From Pseudomonadota bacterium (GTDB taxonomy: Bacteria; Pseudomonadota; Alphaproteobacteria; Azospirillales; Azospirillaceae), in assembly GCA_023413605.1 (NCBI GenBank), contig JAEZPL010000364.1:1-8232 (forward strand): a stretch of DNA of 8,232 bases. The letters run 5' to 3'. Both the position numbers and the translations under genes were made by a program. Positions 5,024-8,232 of the stretch are shown here, piece by piece. Each line of letters starts with the position of its first letter. Position 1 is the stretch's first letter. Below the pieces are notes generated by a model. That model saw only the letters and a list, made by a program, of their open reading frames with translations. It made no database searches and had not been told where the DNA came from.

Positions 5024-5988
5024 GGCGCGACGAATCCGACGCGCTGGCCGGCGGACAGCAGGACGCCCCGCGGTCCCGGATCGAACAGCTCGCCATCGAC
5101 CACGAAGGGGCGCGTCATCTCCACGACCAGTTCGTCGGCCCGGCCGCTGGCATAGCCGGCGTCGATCATCCAGGGGCGCGGCCTGCCGCGCAGCGTCGGC
5201 AGCAGCGCCGCCAGCAGCCGGGGCGGCATGGCCGGAATGTCCAGCCAGCGGATCGGCTTCCCGCCTTCGCCCCAGAAGGGGTTCAGGTCGAGGATCAGGC
5301 GGTTCAGCGTGGTTGCCATGGTCAGGAAATGACGCCCGCCGCGTTCGGAGGCGCCGTCCACCCCGACGGTCATGTCCTCCCCCTCCAGCAGGGCGCGGCG
5401 CCGGTGGCCGAACAGGGTGGAGGCGGCGGTGGCGGCGATGGACAGGGCAACGGCGGTGGCGTTGTGGAAGCCCGCCCGGTGGATGTGGCTGTTGGCGATC
5501 TGCGTGCCCGCCGCGAATCCGGCCGCGCCGAACAGGAAGCCGCGCACCCGGCGTTCCGGCGCATCGCGCTCCGCGCGTTCAGGCGCATCGCGCCACACGA
5601 TGTCCAGCACCGGCCATTCCACCCGCGTCAGCGCGCCGCCGCGGGCGGCGTCCAGCAGGCGGCGCAGCCCGGCCACGCCCTCGCCGGCCTGGCTGACGAC
5701 GCGGGCGGCAAGGTTCGTCTTGCCCGCGGGCAGCAGGGCGATGTCCGGCGTCTCCCCGCCGTAGGCGGCGGGCAGGGCGGTCAGCACCTCCCGCAGCGTG
5801 CCGTCGCCGCCGCTGACGGCGACCACACGGACCCCGCGCCGGCGGAAGTCCGCCAGCGCCTCCAGCAGCTCCGCGGTGGAGTGCGGCTCCGCCCGCGGCA
5901 GGTCGTCGAACTCCGCCACCCGCCGGATGAAGTCGCCGGTGCGGTTGTGCCGGCTGCGCGGGTTGGTGATCAGGCCGACGCGCGTCAT
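5020..5988 (-). CDS. Diacylglycerol kinase-family lipid kinase
   Basis: This 322-residue protein begins MTRVGLITNPRSRHN, the usual opening of the DAGK catalytic fold. VVAVSGGDGTLREVLTAL follows, with the nucleotide-binding GGDGT at 60-64. The later PxGTxN-type motif reads LLPAGKTNLAA (85-95), so Lys replaces the common Thr. The C-terminal DGE motif is present (FVVDGE, 295-300) and is followed by the closing beta strands. Family members phosphorylate diacylglycerol or related lipids at the membrane surface; no membrane segment is apparent. Residues 133-148 contain an eight-residue duplication (RDAPERAE then RDAPERRV), encoded by a near-perfect 24-bp-period repeat. ATGA overlaps at both ends (5985-5988 and 5020-5023) tie it to the flanking lipid genes. 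The exact lipid substrate is unknown. Confidence 0.88.
   Translation of the reverse strand: MTRVGLITNPRSRHNRTGDFIRRVAEFDDLPRAEPHSTAELLEALADFRRRGVRVVAVSGGDGTLREVLTALPAAYGGETPDIALLPAGKTNLAARVVSQAGEGVAGLRRLLDAARGGALTRVEWPVLDIVWRDAPERAERDAPERRVRGFLFGAAGFAAGTQIANSHIHRAGFHNATAVALSIAATAASTLFGHRRRALLEGEDMTVGVDGASERGGRHFLTMATTLNRLILDLNPFWGEGGKPIRWLDIPAMPPRLLAALLPTLRGRPRPWMIDAGYASGRADELVVEMTRPFVVDGELFDPGPRGVLLSAGQRVGFVAP
5551..5593. repeat. 24-bp-period duplication inside the lipid kinase gene
   Basis: A 19-base segment at 5551-5569 recurs at 5575-5593 with one mismatch (GCGTTCCGGCGC versus GCGTTCAGGCGC at the start). The 24-bp period keeps the frame and produces the RDAPER...RDAPER duplication in a loop before the GFLFGAAGF strand. 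Confidence 0.85.
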
Positions 5989-7169
5989 TGCGCCAGCCAG
6001 GACCGCAGCGGCCCCTTCCGACGGGCGGCCAGCGCCTGGACGATCTGCACCGAGTGCACGAGGAACGAGGCCGCGGTCCACCACGCCACCGCCAGCATGC
6101 CCAGATCCGGCCGGCCGGCCAGCGCGCCGAGGGTCAGAAGGAACAGGTTCGGGTTGCGGCGCGCGGTGATCAGGCGGAACCAGCTGTCGAACGGGCGCCA
6201 GATGTGGATTTCCAGCTTGAACAGGGCGATGAACAGCCCCTCCTGCACGCGTTGCAGGACATAGCCGCCGACCACGACGGACAGCACCAGCCACGCGTCG
6301 GCCAGGGGAAGTCCCACGGCGGCCAGCCCGACGATCCAGGCCCAGTACCAGAAGGGCGGGTGGACGAGGTCGATGCCGTGATCGAACACGTTGCCGAGCT
6401 TGGTCGAGGTCAGCGTGACGCGGGCGAGCTTTCCGTCCACCGTGTCCAGGAAGGTCATTCCCCAGGCCATCGCGAGGCCGGCCAGGAACCAGCCGTGCCA
6501 GAAGGCCGCCATGGCGAGCAGCACGAGGATGAGGCTGAGCCACGTCACCGCGTTCGGCGTGATGCCCCGCTGCGCGCACCAGCGGGTGACGCGCAGCGCC
6601 GGCGCCGGCCAGACATATTTGGTGATGGCGTCGGTGACTCCCTTGTAGGAGCCGGCGAACATGCGCCGTTCCACCGCCGGCAGAGTTCCGGCGGTCAGCG
6701 GCAGCAGATAGGGAGCCTCCCGCTTGCGCAGGGCGTTGTTGTAGGCGGAGCTGAGCGTGCCCGGCGTGACGGTGCGCAGCCCCTGGGGAATAGTGCCGGG
6801 AACGGCGCCCCCCTCCGTCAGCAGCCTTGCCATGATCGCGGCCTTGTCCGCGTCCACGGCGGCGGCAACGGGGCGTCCGTCCTCCGTCGTCAGAACCGTG
6901 TTGCGCGCGCGGGCGAGGTCGGCGATCAGCACCGCGTCGAAGACGTAATCGTCGCGCACCAGGATGTGCGGGCGGTCAGGGGCGACGGTGCCGGCCCAGG
7001 GCTGCACGTCCGTCACCCCGGCGCGGCGCAACGACCGCCGCAGCCGTTCCGCGGAGGTCATGCCCCACAGCATCACCGGGCAATCGCCTAGGATCAGCGC
7101 AAGCGGCGGGCCTGCGGACTCGACAACGCGGCCCCGATCGGTCCATGCATGGTCAACGACGTCGCTCAC
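5985..7169 (-). CDS. CDP-alcohol phosphatidyltransferase with degenerate N-terminal nucleotidyltransferase-like domain
   Basis: This 394-residue protein has two parts. Residues about 185-394 form the membrane enzyme: the CDP-alcohol phosphotransferase signature DG-x2-AR-x8-G-x3-D-x3-D is complete (D245, G246, A249, R250, G259, D263, D267, with D242 before it), flanked by hydrophobic helices near 211-241, 273-305 and 341-380. It should displace CMP from a CDP-linked donor to join an alcohol. Residues about 20-180 (ALILGDCPVML, LRRSLRRAGV, HILVRDDYVFDAVLI) recall the nucleotidyltransferase domain of bifunctional inositol-phosphate cytidylyltransferase/CDP-alcohol transferase proteins, but lack the Gly-rich GxGTR...K active site, so that half is probably inactive. 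The start is GTG 7169, supported by GAGGAAG seven bases upstream. It heads the operon with the lipid kinase. Confidence 0.88.
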   Translation of the reverse strand: MSDVVDHAWTDRGRVVESAGPPLALILGDCPVMLWGMTSAERLRRSLRRAGVTDVQPWAGTVAPDRPHILVRDDYVFDAVLIADLARARNTVLTTEDGRPVAAAVDADKAAIMARLLTEGGAVPGTIPQGLRTVTPGTLSSAYNNALRKREAPYLLPLTAGTLPAVERRMFAGSYKGVTDAITKYVWPAPALRVTRWCAQRGITPNAVTWLSLILVLLAMAAFWHGWFLAGLAMAWGMTFLDTVDGKLARVTLTSTKLGNVFDHGIDLVHPPFWYWAWIVGLAAVGLPLADAWLVLSVVVGGYVLQRVQEGLFIALFKLEIHIWRPFDSWFRLITARRNPNLFLLTLGALAGRPDLGMLAVAWWTAASFLVHSVQIVQALAARRKGPLRSWLAQ

Positions 7170-7186
7170 CGGGTATCTTCCTCATC
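7170..7186. promoter_or_regulatory. 17-bp gap between divergent start codons, with a Shine-Dalgarno for the minus-strand gene
   Basis: The GTG of the CDP-alcohol transferase (7169, minus) and the ATG of the metallophosphoesterase (7187, plus) are separated by only 17 bases. The gap contains the minus-strand ribosome binding site GAGGAAG (plus-strand CTTCCTC, 7177-7183). No plus-strand Shine-Dalgarno is evident, so the plus-strand gene may be leaderless or poorly initiated. At least one promoter must lie inside the opposing gene. Confidence 0.6.
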
Positions 7187-8107
7187 ATGCAGGCTGGCTT
7201 TCGCTTCGCTCATCTCTCCGACCCGCACCTTCCCCTGCCACCCGGCCAGTTGGGCGGGCTGCGGGTGCTTGCGGGGAAGCGGGTGCTGGGTTTGTTGTCC
7301 TGGCGGCGCAAACGGCACGCGATCCATCGGCCGGAGGTTCTGTCGGCGCTGTTGGCCGACGTGGCCGCGCACGCCCCGGACCATGTCGCGATCACGGGCG
7401 ACCTGACGAACATCGCCCTGCCGGACGAGTTCGAGCGGGCGCGGGAATGGCTGGAACGGGTGGGACCGCCGGACCGGGTGTCGGTCGTGCCGGGCAACCA
7501 CGACACCACGGTCCGGGTGCCCTGGGACGCCGGCCTGGGCCGCTGGCAACCCTGGATGACGGGCGACGATTTGGTCGAAGGCTTTCCCTTCGTCCGCGTG
7601 CGCGGGCCGGTCGCCTTCGTGGGCGTGTCCACCGCCGTGCCGACCCTGCCGCTGCTCGCCACCGGCATGGTGGGCGCGGCGCAGGCCACGCGGCTGGAAA
7701 CGGCGCTCGCGGACCTCGGCCGGCGGGGGCTGTTCCGCGTCGTGCTGATGCACCACGCGCCCATCCTGGTCGGCCGGTCGGAACGCAAGGCGCTGACCGA
7801 CCGCCGCCGCGTGCAGGATGTGTTGGCGCGGGCCGGCGCCGAGCTGGTGCTGCACGGGCATCACCACTGCGATCAGATCGGGTCCCTGGCGGTGCGTGGC
7901 ACCGCGATCCCGGTGATCGGCGTGGCCTCGGCCTCGGCCGCTCCGGTCGGACGGGCGCAGCCGGCCCGATGGAACCAGTTCACGGTCGAGCGGCGTGACG
8001 ATGGCGCGTGGCGCCTGTCCACCCTGGTGCGCGGCTACGCCGCCGGTGGCTTCCGCACCGAAGCGCGCTATGCGGTGATCTGCGGGCGTCATGACGCGGC
8101 GGCCTGA
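7187..8107 (+). CDS. Calcineurin-like metallophosphoesterase
   Basis: This 306-residue protein has all the metal-binding blocks of the calcineurin-type fold in order: FAHLSDPHL (D-x-H), ITGDLTN (GD), VPGNHDTT (GNHD), LMHHAPI (His) and LVLHGHHHCD (GHxH). The two-metal centre appears intact. Family members hydrolyse cyclic-nucleotide, nucleotide-lipid or phosphomonoester substrates, and this protein shows no signal peptide or membrane segment. Adjacent lipid genes suggest a lipid phosphate or CDP-lipid substrate, comparable in role to a phosphatidyl-headgroup phosphatase, but a CpdA-like cyclic-AMP phosphodiesterase cannot be excluded. The frame opens earlier at ATG 7145; I chose 7187 because the family's first strand (FRFAHLSDPHL) begins right after it. 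The 3' end overlaps the convergent nucleotidyltransferase gene by 19 bp. Confidence 0.87.
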   Translation: MQAGFRFAHLSDPHLPLPPGQLGGLRVLAGKRVLGLLSWRRKRHAIHRPEVLSALLADVAAHAPDHVAITGDLTNIALPDEFERAREWLERVGPPDRVSVVPGNHDTTVRVPWDAGLGRWQPWMTGDDLVEGFPFVRVRGPVAFVGVSTAVPTLPLLATGMVGAAQATRLETALADLGRRGLFRVVLMHHAPILVGRSERKALTDRRRVQDVLARAGAELVLHGHHHCDQIGSLAVRGTAIPVIGVASASAAPVGRAQPARWNQFTVERRDDGAWRLSTLVRGYAAGGFRTEARYAVICGRHDAAA

Positions 8108-8232
8108 CTCTGCGGACGAAGCGTGGCCATGCCGCTGCGCCGGGACAGGATCGCCTCGGCCAGGGTGAGGTCGTCGGGCCGGTCCACGTCCACCGCCGCG
8201 TTGGCGAAGGGCATGTCCACCGCCGCCAGCAC
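8089..8232 (-). CDS. MobA-like nucleotidyltransferase, C-terminal part only (runs off right edge)
   Basis: The reverse strand entering from the right edge reads 47 sense codons to a TGA at 8091-8089. The sequence includes NAAVDVDRPDDLTLAEAIL and a short tail (RPQSQAAAS). The 'D-V-D-x-P-x-D-L-x-x-A-E' pattern is the standard C-terminal end of NTP-transferase (MobA-like, cytidylyl/guanylyltransferase) domains, where the aspartates help hold the catalytic metal. Such enzymes activate a phosphorylated sugar, alcohol or cofactor with a nucleotide. The N-terminal GxGxR region is outside the window, so activity and substrate are open. The last 19 bases lie within the 3' end of the metallophosphoesterase gene on the other strand. 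Lying beside a CDP-alcohol transferase, it might provide an activated headgroup. Confidence 0.68.
   Translation of the reverse strand: MLAAVDMPFANAAVDVDRPDDLTLAEAILSRRSGMATLRPQSQAAAS

Noticed and set aside
5329..7091. Long plus-strand open frames opposite the lipid operon (311 and 367 codons)
   Set aside because: They are antisense to genes with complete catalytic motifs, lack hydrophobic cores, and contain only His/Arg/Gly/Gln-rich shadow sequence.
7145..7186. Earlier ATG start of the metallophosphoesterase
   Set aside because: It would overlap the divergent CDP-alcohol transferase start and add MHGQRRRSPGIFLI, which lies before the family's first conserved strand and has no ribosome binding site of its own.
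7166..8092. 308-codon minus-strand open frame opposite the metallophosphoesterase
   Set aside because: The plus-strand frame carries all five metallophosphoesterase blocks; the minus-strand translation has no family resemblance.

Overview
The window is GC-rich DNA with dense, mostly minus-strand genes, many four-base ATGA stop/start overlaps and strong G/C preference at third codon positions. This fits an alphaproteobacterium of the Rhodospirillales (Azospirillum-like) type. That placement rests on gene style and protein flavour, not on a marker gene. No rRNA, tRNA, CRISPR array, transposase or phage gene is visible.

Left part (1-1236). The N-terminal 55 codons of a Crp/Fnr-family regulator run off the left edge on the minus strand. 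It is divergent from a stand-alone CheY-like receiver protein (332-712, plus), and the 166-bp gap between them holds a short direct repeat. A probable 51-aa charged protein (828-983, plus) follows. Next is an 84-bp inverted-repeat element of the widespread proteobacterial 'CGTCATCCCCGCG' type, lying between convergent genes.

Middle part (1237-4081). Two minus-strand genes overlap by ATGA: a histidine-phosphatase-superfamily protein and a stand-alone NAD(P)H-hydrate dehydratase (NnrD). NnrD carries an in-frame 12-bp tandem repeat encoding a Gly/Asp/Pro-rich loop. Upstream, on the same strand, is a TetR-family repressor gene. It is preceded by a 372-bp intergenic region that is much more AT-rich than its surroundings. 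That region holds a plausible sigma-70 promoter, a leader with several possible hairpins, a candidate operator palindrome and a doubtful 58-codon ORF.

Right part (4082-8232). This is the most interesting section: a compact glycerophospholipid-type gene set. On the minus strand, three genes are joined by successive ATGA overlaps: a CDP-alcohol phosphatidyltransferase fused to a degenerate nucleotidyltransferase-like N-terminal domain, a diacylglycerol-kinase-family lipid kinase, and a nucleotidyltransferase resembling mitochondrial Tam41 (CDP-diacylglycerol synthase). A calcineurin-type metallophosphoesterase is transcribed divergently, its start codon only 17 nt from that of the first operon gene. 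At the right edge, the C-terminus of a MobA-like sugar/alcohol nucleotidyltransferase overlaps the metallophosphoesterase tail to tail.

Read together, the right-hand genes could make phosphatidic acid (kinase), CDP-diacylglycerol (Tam41-like), a phosphatidyl-alcohol (CDP-alcohol transferase) and, by dephosphorylation (metallophosphoesterase), a finished lipid headgroup. The edge nucleotidyltransferase might activate a headgroup. The pathway is an inference from domains and gene order; the substrate is not visible in the sequence.
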